NCBI RefSeq assembly: GCF_014268885.2
Contig: NZ_CP077095.1
Coordinates: 815,001 to 879,000 of the forward strand
Length of the DNA stretch: 64,000 nt
Source: Pseudomonas xantholysinigenes
GTDB taxonomy: Bacteria > Pseudomonadota > Gammaproteobacteria > Pseudomonadales > Pseudomonadaceae
Reading direction: 5' to 3'
Part shown: positions 46,907 through 55,946 of the stretch, in pieces
Position numbering within the stretch: the stretch's first letter is position 1
Layout: each line of letters begins with the position of its first letter
The notes under the pieces: generated by a model
Databases searched by the model: none
Seen by the model: only the letters and a program-made list of their open reading frames with translations
Told to the model about the DNA's origin: nothing
Made by a program: the position numbers and the translations under genes

Positions 46907-47023
46907 CTGTAGGAGCGGCCTTGCGCCGCGAAAGGGCCGCGTAGCGGCCCCAGGCTGCAGCGTTGAGCAACGATCGCCGGGGCCGCTTTGCAGCCCTTTC
47001 GCGGCGCAAGGCCGCTCCTACAG
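46907..47023. repeat. REP pair (class A)
   Basis: CTGTAGGAGCGGCCTTGCGC and its inverted partner GCGCAAGGCCGCTCCTACAG, with GGGGCCGC inner stems. Two intact IS110 target cores. Lies between the convergent nucleotidyltransferase and thiolase genes. Confidence 0.9.
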
Positions 47024-47073
47024 TGGTAGGTGTAACGCCTGAACACCCTGCAGGACAGTTGCTCTCAGGTGGA

Positions 47074-48252
47074 TCAGCGCTCGATGGCCAGTGCCACGCC
47101 TTGGCCGCCACCGATGCACAGGGTTGCCAGGCCTTTCTTGGCATCGCGCTTGATCATCTCGTGCAGCAAGGTCACCAGCACCCGGCAGCCGGAAGCACCG
47201 ATCGGGTGGCCCAGGGCGATCGCGCCGCCATTGACGTTGACCTTGGCGGCGTCCCACTCCAGCTGCTTGCCCACGGCCAGTGCCTGGGCGGCGAAGGCTT
47301 CGTTGGCTTCGATCAGGTCCAGCTCGCCCAACTGCCAGCCGGCCTTGGCCAGGCAGCGCTGGGTGGCCGACACCGGGCCGATGCCCATGATCGCCGGGTC
47401 AACGCCCGCGCTGGCGTAGGCGGCGACCTTGGCCAGTACCGGCAGGCCCAGGGCCTTGGCCTTGCTGGCGCTCATCAGCAGTACCGCGGCGGCGCCGTCG
47501 TTGAGGCTGGAGGCGTTGCCGGCGGTGACACTGCCGTCCTTCTTGAATGCGGCGCGCAGCTTGGCCAACGACTCGGCGGTGGTGCCGGGGCGGGGTTGCT
47601 CATCGGTGTCGAACACCAGCGGCTCGCCTTTTTTCTGTGGGATGTGGATCGGGGTGATCTCGTCCTTGAAGCGCCCGGCCTCGATGGCGGCCACGGCCTT
47701 GCGCTGCGACTCGGCGGCGAAGGCGTCCTGCTGCTCGCGGGTGAGGCTGTATTTGTCCACCAGGTTCTCGGCGGTGATGCCCATGTGGTAATCGTTGAAG
47801 GCATCCCACAGGCCGTCGCTGATCATGCTGTCGACCAGCTGGCCGTGGCCCATGCGCTGGCCGGTGCGCGCCGAGGGCATCACGTAGGGCGCCAGGCTCA
47901 TGCTCTCCTGGCCGCCGGCGATCACCACCTCGGCGTCGCCGCAACGGATGGCCTGGGCCGCCAGGTGCAGGGCTTTGAGGCCAGAGCCGCAGACCTTGTT
48001 CAGGGTCAGGGCCGGCACTTGGTAGGGCAGCCCGGCCTTGACGGCGGCCTGGCGGGCAGGGTTCTGGCCGGCGCCGGCGGTGAGCACCTGGCCGAGGATC
48101 ACTTCGTCGACCTGGGCCGGGTCCAGCTGGGTCTGGGCCAGCAACTGGCGGATCACCGCGGCGCCCAGCTCGACGGCGGACACATTGGCCAGGGCCCCCT
48201 GGAAGCTGCCGATGGCAGTACGGGTGGCGGCGACGATGACGACTTCGTTCAT
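47074..48252 (-). CDS. Acetyl-CoA acetyltransferase (thiolase)
   Basis: Condenses or cleaves acetoacetyl-CoA. The 392 residues have the acyl-accepting Cys88 in [11 protein letters not shown], the GGQESMS box, the catalytic His in [18 protein letters not shown] and the second Cys in TLCIGGGQG. Length and motifs fit biosynthetic/degradative acetoacetyl-CoA thiolases (AtoB/PhaA type). No CoA-transferase or PHA genes sit beside it, so the pathway is not fixed by context. Confidence 0.93.
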   Translation of the reverse strand: MNEVVIVAATRTAIGSFQGALANVSAVELGAAVIRQLLAQTQLDPAQVDEVILGQVLTAGAGQNPARQAAVKAGLPYQVPALTLNKVCGSGLKALHLAAQAIRCGDAEVVIAGGQESMSLAPYVMPSARTGQRMGHGQLVDSMISDGLWDAFNDYHMGITAENLVDKYSLTREQQDAFAAESQRKAVAAIEAGRFKDEITPIHIPQKKGEPLVFDTDEQPRPGTTAESLAKLRAAFKKDGSVTAGNASSLNDGAAAVLLMSASKAKALGLPVLAKVAAYASAGVDPAIMGIGPVSATQRCLAKAGWQLGELDLIEANEAFAAQALAVGKQLEWDAAKVNVNGGAIALGHPIGASGCRVLVTLLHEMIKRDAKKGLATLCIGGGQGVALAIER

Positions 48253-48421
48253 TGTTGTTCTCCGAATGCGGACGTGATCGCCACAGCATCGGTGCTGGGC
48301 GCTTATTTGGGAAGTTTGTTTTTCTTTGCCATTGATCCGAATTTCAAATGAATGAGTGGTGTTGGCGAGGGGCAACTAAGCTTGCTGGCAGCCGTTCCCC
48401 AACCCGCAAGGAGTCCTGATC

Positions 48422-48694
48422 ATGCGTCGATCCCTGATCCTCCCGGCCCTGCTGCTCGCCAGTACCGCGGCCTTTGCCTCCGAGCCGAAATGCACGACCG
48501 CCGACAAGGCCACCTGGCAGGACGCCGACCAGTTCCAGGCCAAGCTCAAGGACGAGGGTTACAAGATCAACAAGTTCAAGGTCACCAAGGGTAACTGCTA
48601 CGAGATCTATGGTTTCGACAAGGACGGCCGCAAGGTCGAGATCTACCACGATCCGGTCAGCGGCAAGGCGATCAAGACCGAGATCCATAAATGA
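48422..48694 (+). CDS. PepSY-domain periplasmic protein
   Basis: A 90-residue exported protein: signal peptide MRRSLILPALLLASTAAFAS, then a PepSY domain (WQDADQFQAKLKDEGYKINK, YEIYGFDKDGRKVEIYHDP) and two cysteines (PKCTTAD, GNCYEIY) that may form a disulfide. Its stop overlaps the start of the cytochrome b gene (ATGA). Such pairs occur in other proteobacteria and suggest an accessory or redox partner for the cytochrome. Confidence 0.85.
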   Translation: MRRSLILPALLLASTAAFASEPKCTTADKATWQDADQFQAKLKDEGYKINKFKVTKGNCYEIYGFDKDGRKVEIYHDPVSGKAIKTEIHK

Positions 48695-49224
48695 CCGCCA
48701 GCGTGCGGCTGTGGGACCCGTTGCTGCGGGTGTGCCACTGGTCGTTCGCTGGGGTGTTCTTCGCCGATTACTTTTTCAACGAGGTGGGTGACGACTGGCA
48801 CCAGTGGCTGGGTTACTACGCCTGCGCGTGCCTGCTGTTGCGCGTGGTGTGGGGCTTCGTCGGGCCGCGCAGCGCGCGCTGGGCGGATTTTTGGCCGACG
48901 CCGGCGCGGTTGATGAGTCACGGCCGGGCGCTGTGGCGTGGCGAGCGTTATCACCGCCTGGGGCATACACCGATCGGCGCGCTGGTGATGCTGCTGATGA
49001 TGCTGGGCATCGCCAGCCTGGGCTTGACCGGCTGGATGATGCTGGAGGTGGATGCGCTGTGGGGCGCCGAGTGGCTGGGTACCTTGCACAGCTGGCTGGC
49101 CGACGGGGTGCTGGCGCTGGTCTGCGTGCACCTGCTGGCGGCGCTGGTGGAGAGTGTGCGGTTGCGCGAGAACCTGCCGTTGTCGATGGTGACGGGGCGG
49201 CGGCGGTCGTCTGACGAGCCGTGA
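48691..49224 (+). CDS. Cytochrome b561-type di-heme membrane protein
   Basis: A 177-residue, four-helix protein. Likely heme ligands are histidines in LLRVCHWSFAG (helix 1), DDWHQWLGYYA (helix 2) and GTLHSWLADGV...VHLLAALVES (helix 4). It would move electrons between quinone pools and periplasmic partners such as soluble c cytochromes. Coupled to the PepSY gene. Confidence 0.85.
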   Translation: MTASVRLWDPLLRVCHWSFAGVFFADYFFNEVGDDWHQWLGYYACACLLLRVVWGFVGPRSARWADFWPTPARLMSHGRALWRGERYHRLGHTPIGALVMLLMMLGIASLGLTGWMMLEVDALWGAEWLGTLHSWLADGVLALVCVHLLAALVESVRLRENLPLSMVTGRRRSSDEP

Positions 49225-49230
49225 AAGTGG

Positions 49231-49360
49231 GGCCGCTTTGCGGCCCTTTCACGACTCGGTCGTTTTAGCCGGGACCTGTGGGAGCGGGTTTACCCGCGAA
49301 GCCGACACCGTGGTGGATGGCACGGGCTTCGCCCGTGTTCGCGGGCAAGCCCGCTCCCGC
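49231..49360. repeat. REP cluster (one class A unit and a class B pair)
   Basis: GGGGCCGCTTTGCGGCCC (class A part, truncated) followed by CCTGTGGGAGCGGGTTTACC and GTTCGCGGGCAAGCCCGCTC (class B pair with GGGCTTCGCCC inner hairpin). Lies between the convergent cytochrome b and agmatine-deiminase-like genes. Nothing else is seen up to 49437. Confidence 0.82.
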
Positions 49361-49437
49361 ACTTATCCCGCCAGATTCTAGAAATTGAGCAAGACAGTTG
49401 CTCCCACAGGTTCCGCGCTAAACCACCAGGTGAGGGG

Positions 49438-50562
49438 TCACACCGCCGGGCACTGGTTGGTCACGCAGTGAATCCCACCCCCTCCCGCCGCGATCGCATC
49501 GATGTCCAACTGCACCACATCGCGCCCCGGATACAGCTTCACCAGCAAGGCCCGGGCCTTCTCATCGGCACTGCGATCACCGAACTGCGGGGCGATCACC
49601 GCGCCATTGATCACGAAGTAGTTGATGTACCCCGCGGCAAAGTCCGGGTTGCCCTTGCTGAACTTGTTGCTGCGCGGCTTCAAGGGTGGTGACATCGTGT
49701 GGATCTCCAGGGTGCGCCCGTCGGCGTCGGTGGCGCTGCGCAGGATCTCCAGGTGTTTGCGGGTCACGTCGTGGTCGTAGGAGTCTGGGTCGTTGTCCAG
49801 ATTCGCCACCACCACCCCGGGCGCCGCGAAGCGCGCGTAGAAGTCCACGTGGGCGTCGGTGATGTCCTTGCCCTTGATGCCCGGCAACCAGATGATCTTG
49901 CGCAATCCAAGGCGTTCTTTCAGCTCCGCCTCGACCTGGGCCTTGCTCCAGCCGGGGTTGCGGTTGCTGTTGATCCAGCTGCTCTCGGTCATGATCCCGG
50001 TGCCATGGCCGTCCACCTCGATGCCGCCGCCTTCGCCGACCAGCTCGCTGCGCTGGTAGCCACCCCCGGCCAGCTTGGCCACGCGGGCGGCTATCTTGGC
50101 GTCCTGGCGGTGCTGCTGCTTGCCGCCCCAGCCGTTGAAGTTGAAGTCCACCGCCGCCAGCTCGCCAGCGTCGTCGACCACGAAGTTGGCACCGATGTCG
50201 CGCATCCAGATGTCGTCCAGCTCGGTCTCGACGAAGGTGATGTTGTGGCTGCCGCACTCTTGCTCGGCGATATCGCGCTCGCTGGCGCGGCAGAACACCG
50301 TCACCGGCTGGTAGGCGGCGATGGCCCGGGCAATGCGCCCGAGCGCGACCTGGACGTCTTCGGTGAAGTCTTCCCAGATCGCATCCTGGGCTCCGAAGGC
50401 GATGTAGGCGCGCGCGTGCTTTTCACCTTCGTCGGGCATGAACCAGCGGCCCGCCTCGGCGGCGCGGGCGCTGTTACCGGCCAACGGCAGGCCGAAGCTG
50501 GCGGCGGCGCCGAGGCCGGCGACCACGCTCATTTGTTGAAGGAAGGTGCGGCGTGTTGGCAT
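49438..50562 (-). CDS. Agmatine deiminase-family protein with Tat signal
   Basis: A 374-residue peptidyl-arginine-deiminase/agmatine-deiminase family enzyme with an N-terminal twin-arginine signal (PTRRTFLQQMSVVAGLGAAA, then ARAAEAG), so it should act in the periplasm. It keeps family boxes DDIWMRDIGANF, VDFNFNGWGGKQ, EGGGIEVDGHG and the C-terminal GGGGIHCVTNQCP with the catalytic Cys. It is a diverged paralogue of the cytosolic AguA at 52557-53606 in the same locus. It is most likely an extracytoplasmic agmatine (or guanidino-compound) hydrolase. Confidence 0.85.
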   Translation of the reverse strand: MPTRRTFLQQMSVVAGLGAAASFGLPLAGNSARAAEAGRWFMPDEGEKHARAYIAFGAQDAIWEDFTEDVQVALGRIARAIAAYQPVTVFCRASERDIAEQECGSHNITFVETELDDIWMRDIGANFVVDDAGELAAVDFNFNGWGGKQQHRQDAKIAARVAKLAGGGYQRSELVGEGGGIEVDGHGTGIMTESSWINSNRNPGWSKAQVEAELKERLGLRKIIWLPGIKGKDITDAHVDFYARFAAPGVVVANLDNDPDSYDHDVTRKHLEILRSATDADGRTLEIHTMSPPLKPRSNKFSKGNPDFAAGYINYFVINGAVIAPQFGDRSADEKARALLVKLYPGRDVVQLDIDAIAAGGGGIHCVTNQCPAV

Positions 50563-50566
50563 GGGG

Positions 50567-51661
50567 TCAGTCCTGTGCGGTCTTGAAGCGGGTCCAGACG
50601 CGCATGCGCGCACGCATGTCGGCCTGGGGGATGTCCTTGCCCGGGATCAGCCGGGTGTAGGTGGCATCGTCGAGGTAGATGTCCGGGTTGTCGCGCAGGC
50701 GCGCGTCCACCAGGGGGCGGGCCTTGGCGCTGGCGGTGGGGTAGCCGGTGAAGTTGCTGATCGCGGCCATGTTTTCCGGGCGCATGACGAAGTTGATGAA
50801 ACGATAGGCGTATTCCGGGTGCTTGGCGTCGGCGGGGATGGCCATGGTGTCCATCCACACCGTGGTGCCTTCACGCGGTACCCGGTACTGGAAGTCGATG
50901 GCCTTGCCCGCGGCTTCGGCGGTGCGCTGGGCCTGGATCACGTCGCCGCTGTAGCCCAGCGACAGGCAGGTGTTGCCGTTGACCAGCTCGGTGACCGGCT
51001 GCGATTGCAACTTGCGCACATGGGGGCGGATGCCCTTGAGCAGCGCGCTGGCGGCGGCCAGGTCGTCGCGCTTGGCGCTGCGTGGGTCGCGGCCCAGGTA
51101 GTGGAGCACCACGGCCAGCACTTCGTCGGGCGAGTCGATGATCGAGATGCCGCAGTCGGCGAACTTGGCCGCCAACTCCGGCTTGAACAGCAGGTCGAGG
51201 CTGTCCAGCGGCGCGTCGGGCAGGCGTTCGCGGATCTTTGCCGCGTCCATGGTCAGGCCGATGGTGCCCCAGGTGTAGGGCACGGTGGCCTGGCTGGCCT
51301 TGGGGTAGCGGTCGTGCAGCTGGCGCAGGCCGGGCTCGATGTCGTCGAGGGCGGTCAATTGCTGGCGGTCCAGGGGTTGCAGGCTGCCGGCGCGCATCAA
51401 CCGCTCGGCGACCGTGTCGCCGGGGAAGATCAGGTCGTAGCCGCTGCGCCCGGACATCAGCTTGGCCTCGAGCACCTCGCTGCCGTCCATGACGTCGTAG
51501 ATCACCGGGATGCCGGTTTCGGCGGTGAAACGCTTGAGGGTGTCCTCGGCAAAATAGTCGGCCCAGTTGTACAGGCGCAGGGCATCCTGCTCGGCCTGGG
51601 CGATGCCGGCGCAGGCCAGCAGGGCGGCGATGGCCAGCAGTTTCGATGGACGGCTTGGCAT
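50567..51661 (-). CDS. Polyamine-type periplasmic substrate-binding protein (PotF/SpuD-like)
   Basis: 364 residues: signal peptide ending AGIAQA, then the family start LRLYNWADYFAEDTLKRFTA, VSSxxL-type DVMDGSEVLEAKLMSGRSGY and the C-terminal hinge boxes. Binds putrescine or spermidine-like ligands for an ABC transporter. No permease or ATPase genes are next to it, so it is an orphan here, placed between the Tat-exported deiminase and AguB. Confidence 0.88.
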   Translation of the reverse strand: MPSRPSKLLAIAALLACAGIAQAEQDALRLYNWADYFAEDTLKRFTAETGIPVIYDVMDGSEVLEAKLMSGRSGYDLIFPGDTVAERLMRAGSLQPLDRQQLTALDDIEPGLRQLHDRYPKASQATVPYTWGTIGLTMDAAKIRERLPDAPLDSLDLLFKPELAAKFADCGISIIDSPDEVLAVVLHYLGRDPRSAKRDDLAAASALLKGIRPHVRKLQSQPVTELVNGNTCLSLGYSGDVIQAQRTAEAAGKAIDFQYRVPREGTTVWMDTMAIPADAKHPEYAYRFINFVMRPENMAAISNFTGYPTASAKARPLVDARLRDNPDIYLDDATYTRLIPGKDIPQADMRARMRVWTRFKTAQD

Positions 51662-51663
51662 GC

Positions 51664-52560
51664 TCAGGCCCTCGCGGTCTGTGGGGTACGGCCGTCGAGG
51701 GTCATCAGCGGCGCATACAGGTCGGGGCGGCGGTCGCGGTAGATGCCCCAGGTCAGGCGGTCTTCGCGCATGCGTGCCAGGTCCAGGTCGTGCAGCCAGA
51801 CGCCGCTGCTGTCGCGGTCGGCTTCCTGCAGCAGGGCGCCCTTGTGGTCGCAGATGAACGACGAGCCGTAGAAGCGCATCGACAGGCTGTCGTCGGTACG
51901 CGCCACTTCGTGGCCGACCCGGTTGGCGGCCACCACCGGCAGCAGGTTGGCGGCGGCATGACCGCGCATGGCCATCTGCCAATGGTCGCGTGAGTCCAGT
52001 TCCGCCGCGCCCGGTTCGGAGCCGATGGCGGTGGGGAACAACAGCACCTCGGCGCCCATCAGCGCCAGGCAGCGGGCGGTCTCGGGGAACCACTGGTCCC
52101 AGCAGATGCCGATGCCCAGGCGGCCGAAGGCGGTGTCCCAGACCTTGAAGCCGGTGTCGCCGGGGCTGAAGTACTCCTTCTCCTGGTAGCCGATGGCGTT
52201 GGGGATGTGGGCCTTGCGGTACACCCCCAGCAGGCGACCGTCGGCGTCGGCCACGGTCAGCGAGTTGAAGAAGGCGTTGCCGGCGCGCTCGTACCAGCTC
52301 AGCGGCAGCACCACGCCCAGCTCCTTGGCCAGGGCGGCGAAGCGCTTGAGCAGCGGGCTGTCGTGGTAATCCTGGGCCAGGGCCTGGTGGCTGTGGCACT
52401 GCTCGATGCAGAAGTACGGGGTGGCGAACAGCTCCTGCAGCAGGATCACCTGGGCGCCCTGGGCGGCGGCCCGGCGCACCAGTTGCTCGGCACGTTCGAG
52501 GTTGGCGGACAGGTCCCAACTGCAGGCCATCTGCGTGGTGGCGATACGCAGGATGCTCAT
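51664..52560 (-). CDS. aguB: N-carbamoylputrescine amidase AguB
   Basis: Nitrilase-superfamily amidase converting N-carbamoylputrescine to putrescine, CO2 and ammonia. The 298 residues have the triad Glu43 (LLQELFATPYF), Lys116 (YRKAHIP) and Cys153 (GICWDQWFPE). Start overlaps the aguA stop (ATGA), and the binding-protein gene begins 2 nt after its stop, so aguA-aguB-SBP-deiminase paralogue read as one operon. Confidence 0.95.
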   Translation of the reverse strand: MSILRIATTQMACSWDLSANLERAEQLVRRAAAQGAQVILLQELFATPYFCIEQCHSHQALAQDYHDSPLLKRFAALAKELGVVLPLSWYERAGNAFFNSLTVADADGRLLGVYRKAHIPNAIGYQEKEYFSPGDTGFKVWDTAFGRLGIGICWDQWFPETARCLALMGAEVLLFPTAIGSEPGAAELDSRDHWQMAMRGHAAANLLPVVAANRVGHEVARTDDSLSMRFYGSSFICDHKGALLQEADRDSSGVWLHDLDLARMREDRLTWGIYRDRRPDLYAPLMTLDGRTPQTARA

Positions 52561-53606
52561 GGGCGTGCTCCCTGCCAGGCGGGCTGCTGCTGGGTGATGC
52601 AGTGGATGCCGCCGCCGCCGTGGGCGATGTGGTCGATACGCACCGGCACGATCTCGCGGCCAGGGAAGGCCAGGGCTAACTGCTGCGCGGCGGCCTGGTC
52701 GGCGTCGATGCCGTAGGCGGGCATGATCACCGCGTCGTTGGCCAGGTAGAAATTGGTATAGGAGGCGCAGAACACCTCGGCTTCGGTGTCGACCGCCGCC
52801 GTGGCCTCGTACAGGTCGAGCAGTTCGAACGAGCGACCCTGAGCATCGCTGGCCAGTTCCAGGGCGCGGCGGTTCTCACGTACCACTTCGGCGTACACCG
52901 AGCCGTGATCATGGGTGGCGTCCACCAGCAGCACGCCGGGGCGGGCGAAGGCGCACACGCCATCGACATGGCCGTCGGTCATGTCACCGGTGACATACTG
53001 CGGGTCGCCCGGCAGCCAGATGGTCTTGCGGATGCCCAGCAGGCGGGCGAAACAGTCCTCGAAATCGGCCTTGCTCAGGCCCGGGTTGCGGTTGGGGTTG
53101 AGCAGCACCGACTCGGTGGTGATCAGCGTGCCTTCGCCGTCGACATGGATCGCGCCGCCCTCGTTGCACAGCGGGGTGCTCAGGCCTTCGAGGCCGAGGT
53201 GATCGAGGATGCGCCGCGCCAGGCTGCGGTCTTGGCCGTGCTCGGACTTGCCGCCCCAGGCGTTGAAGCGCCAGCTCAGGCCGGCCACGCCGTGTTGCGG
53301 GTGGGTCAGGAAGGTTGGCCCGCTGTCGCGGCACCAGCTGTCGTCCACGGCCAGCTCGATCAGCTCGATACCGGGGCCGCACAGCTGACGGGCGATGGTC
53401 ATGGCCGAGGGGTCGACCACCATCTTCACCGGCTCGAAGCGGGCGATGGCGGCGGCCACGCGGGCATAGTCGCGCTGCACATCGGCCAGGGTCACGCCCC
53501 AGCCCGACTCCCACAACCCTTGGTTGTGCGGCCAGATCATCCAGGTGGCGGCGTGGCGGGCCCATTCGGCGGGCATGCGCCAGCCGCTGTCGAGGGACAG
53601 GGTCAT
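52557..53606 (-). CDS. aguA: Agmatine deiminase AguA
   Basis: Hydrolyses agmatine to N-carbamoylputrescine and ammonia in the cytoplasm. The 349 residues show MPAEWARHAATWMIWPHN, DDSWCRDSGPTF, NEGGAIHVDGEGT, DGHVDGVCAFARPG and the C-terminal GGGGIHCITQQQP with the nucleophilic Cys. The ATG at 53606 follows GGAG with good spacing. First gene of the agu operon, divergent from the LysR regulator. Confidence 0.95.
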   Translation of the reverse strand: MTLSLDSGWRMPAEWARHAATWMIWPHNQGLWESGWGVTLADVQRDYARVAAAIARFEPVKMVVDPSAMTIARQLCGPGIELIELAVDDSWCRDSGPTFLTHPQHGVAGLSWRFNAWGGKSEHGQDRSLARRILDHLGLEGLSTPLCNEGGAIHVDGEGTLITTESVLLNPNRNPGLSKADFEDCFARLLGIRKTIWLPGDPQYVTGDMTDGHVDGVCAFARPGVLLVDATHDHGSVYAEVVRENRRALELASDAQGRSFELLDLYEATAAVDTEAEVFCASYTNFYLANDAVIMPAYGIDADQAAAQQLALAFPGREIVPVRIDHIAHGGGGIHCITQQQPAWQGARP

Positions 53607-53740
53607 AGTGAACTCCGATCTATTAGGGATTTTTATCAACGAAGCCCGCCGTCGCGGGTGTTGGTGTCCATGCTATGGCTAGGAAGCTGGGCCGACAAAC
53701 GATAGATTTAGCGGATTACTGATCAGTCAGGCTTATCAGC

Positions 53741-54601
53741 ATGCTCAAACACTGGCCCCCGCTAAACGCCCTGCGTGGCTTCGAAGCCGCTGCCCGCCTG
53801 GGCAGCTTCCACAAGGCCGCCGAGGCCCTGAATCTCACTCAGTCGGCGATCAGCCAGCAGATCCGCAGCCTGGAGAGCTATCTGGAACAACCGTTGTTCC
53901 ACCGCAGTGGGCGCAGCGTCAGCCTGACCGATGCCGGGCACGACCTGCTCAGCACCACCCAGGCGTTGCTGCAGCAACTGGCGGTGGGCATTCGCCGGCT
54001 GGATCAGTACCGCAAGCCCAACCAACTGGTGGTCAACACCACCCCGGCCTTTGCGCGCCACTGGTTGTTGCCGCGCCTGGCGGATTTCCACCAGCGTCAC
54101 CCGGACGTCGATTTGTGGCTGTTCACCAGTTTCGAGGTGCCGGACATGGCCACCGAGACCATTGACCTGGCCATTCGCGACGATATCGGGCCGCAAGCCG
54201 AATGCAGCTTCACCGTGTTGCACCAGGACCAGTTGTATCCGGCGTGTCACCCAGCGTTGCCCGAGGATGGGCGCACCACCTTGCACGGCGAACGCGAAAT
54301 GGACTGGAGCCACTGGCAACTGGAGGGCGGCGAGGACGTTGGACAGCAGGGCAAAGGGCTGAATTTTTCCGACCCGGGGTTGCTGCTGGAGGCGGCGGGC
54401 GAGGGGCTGGGCATTGCCCTGGTCAGCCAGTTGCTGGGGCGGCGGATGGTCGATGAGGGACGTTTGCGGCCCTTGTCGGCACAGCGCGTACGCGGTCCGG
54501 TGTGGAGCTGCCTGGTGCATTGGGAAAGCCAGGAGGATCCGCTGGCGCGGCAGTTCCTGGCGTGGTTGCGCGAAGCCCTGCAGCCAGCGCCGTCCCTGTA
54601 G
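53741..54601 (+). CDS. LysR-type transcriptional regulator (GcvA-like), probable regulator of the agu operon
   Basis: 286 residues with a winged helix-turn-helix (NALRGFEAAARLGSFHKAAE, LTQSAISQQIRSLE) and a GcvA-subgroup effector domain. Divergence from aguA across 134 nt points to control of the agu operon. An ACTGATCAGT palindrome lies at 53717-53726, close to its start, as a possible site. The TAG stop codon is formed by the first bases of the REP that follows (CTG-TAG-GAG). Confidence 0.85.
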   Translation: MLKHWPPLNALRGFEAAARLGSFHKAAEALNLTQSAISQQIRSLESYLEQPLFHRSGRSVSLTDAGHDLLSTTQALLQQLAVGIRRLDQYRKPNQLVVNTTPAFARHWLLPRLADFHQRHPDVDLWLFTSFEVPDMATETIDLAIRDDIGPQAECSFTVLHQDQLYPACHPALPEDGRTTLHGEREMDWSHWQLEGGEDVGQQGKGLNFSDPGLLLEAAGEGLGIALVSQLLGRRMVDEGRLRPLSAQRVRGPVWSCLVHWESQEDPLARQFLAWLREALQPAPSL

Positions 54602-54738
54602 GAGGGGCCTTGCCGAGGCGTCGGACCGGTCGGAAAGGGCTGCACAGCAGCCCCAGGATTTCAGTGTTGACACAAAGATTGCCGGGGCCGCTTTGCGGCC
54701 CTTTCCGACCGGTCCGACGCCTCGGCAAGGCCGCTCCT
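54595..54738. repeat. REP pair invaded by IS110 copy 2
   Basis: Left unit CCTGTAGGAGGGGCCTTGCC ... AAAGGGCTGC; right unit GCGGCCCTTTCCGACCGGTC ... AAGGCCGCTCCT, broken at the CT core by the IS, whose other side continues with ACAGG at 55964. This gives the clearest picture of the original target. Confidence 0.9.
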
Positions 54739-54743
54739 TGTAT

Positions 54744-54936
54744 CTCGACTTTCGCCTCCCTAGAGGCGAAAGTTCTCGACTGATCATCGAGGGAAGGCCT
54801 TGAAGCAGAGCCGCTCCAAGGGCATCAAGCCCGCACTGTAGATAACGCTCTGGTCTTCCAACCCCACTCGACGAGTTCGAACGGTATCTAGTGCCCGCCC
54901 CCGGCGTGAGCACGCATTAACAAGGTTGAACTGAGT
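54744..54936 (+). ncRNA. Candidate bridge RNA of IS110 copy 2
   Basis: 5' hairpin CTTTCGCCTC (54749-54758) / GAGGCGAAAG (54763-54772). Target loop: closed by GAAG-CAGAGC (54802-54811) / GCTCTG-GT-CTTC (54847-54858), capped by GGGC (54820-54823) / GCCC (54829-54832), guides GCCGCTCC (54810-54817) and CTGTAG (54836-54841). Donor loop: closed by AGTTC (54874-54878) / GAACT (54928-54932), capped by GTGC (54891-54894) / GCAC (54910-54913), guides ACGGTATCT (54881-54889) and ACAAG (54920-54924). The layout follows IS621-type bridge RNAs. Transcript ends are estimates. Confidence 0.78.
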
Positions 54937-54974
54937 GTAGGGTGATCGACTTTCGTAGTTTGAAGGAGGAGATC

Positions 54975-55946
54975 ATGTCCGTCTTTGTTGGCGTTGATGT
55001 CGCCAAAAAATCTTTCGACATTGCCATCCCGCTCCCCAATGGCAAGATGCGCACCAAAGCCAAGCTGTCCAATGATCCTGGAGGGTTCAGGCAGTTTAGC
55101 GACTGGCTTGAGCGCCATGCTGAACCAGGCGCCTGGATTGTTATGGAGGCTACAGGCATCTATCACGAAGCGCTGGCCGAGCACTGTCACAACCAAGGTT
55201 ATCGGGTGTGCATTCTGAACCCGGCGGTGATTGCGAAATTCGCTGACGTGGAGCTTCGGCGCGTCAAAACAGATAAGGCTGACGCCAAAGTCATTGCTGC
55301 CTATGGCCAACAAAAGGCTGTCTCGCTTCGCCAGTGGGAGCCTGAGCCCCCTGCGCAGCGCCGCTTGCGTGCTCTGGTGCGGCGACTGGACGACCTCAAG
55401 GAAATGCGCCAGATGGAGCAGAATCGTTTGGATGTCGCACTAGATGCGGTACAGCAGTCGATTCAAGACGTAATCGGGCACATCAACGAAGAGCTGGAAA
55501 AGACCAGGAAGGCCATCGAGCAGACGATCGATGATGATCCAGACCTGCGCAAGCGACGTGAGCTGATTACCTCGATTGATGGTTTGGGTGACACCACTGC
55601 TACGTTGCTGCTCGCCGAACTGGGCGATCCACTGAAATACCAAAGCCCTTCTGCGATTGTCGCGTTTTCAGGCTTAAACCCAGTGGTGCAGCAATCGGGA
55701 TAGTTCATAGGTAAGAGCACTATTTCGCGTACAGGCGCCTCAAGGCTGCGTGCAGGCTTGTGGATGTCAGGCACTGTCTCAATCAGACATAACCCTGTTG
55801 TGAAGGAACTGGCAGAGCGGTTGAGCAGCCGGCACAAAGCTTACAAACAGATCGTCTGCGCGGCGATGCGCAAGCTGCTGCACCTGGTTTACGGGGTGGT
55901 GAAGTCGGGGATACCGTTTGACCCCAAAATCCCTCTTGCGGGGTGA
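54975..55946 (+). pseudogene. IS110 transposase gene interrupted by an amber codon
   Basis: Same 324-codon frame as the intact gene at 17012-17983, but codon 243 is TAG (55701-55703) where the other copy has GAG. The stop comes directly after the Ser241-Gly242 motif and removes the rest of the Tnp20 domain (about 81 residues), so the product should be inactive unless amber is suppressed. The downstream part stays open to its normal TGA. Confidence 0.93.
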
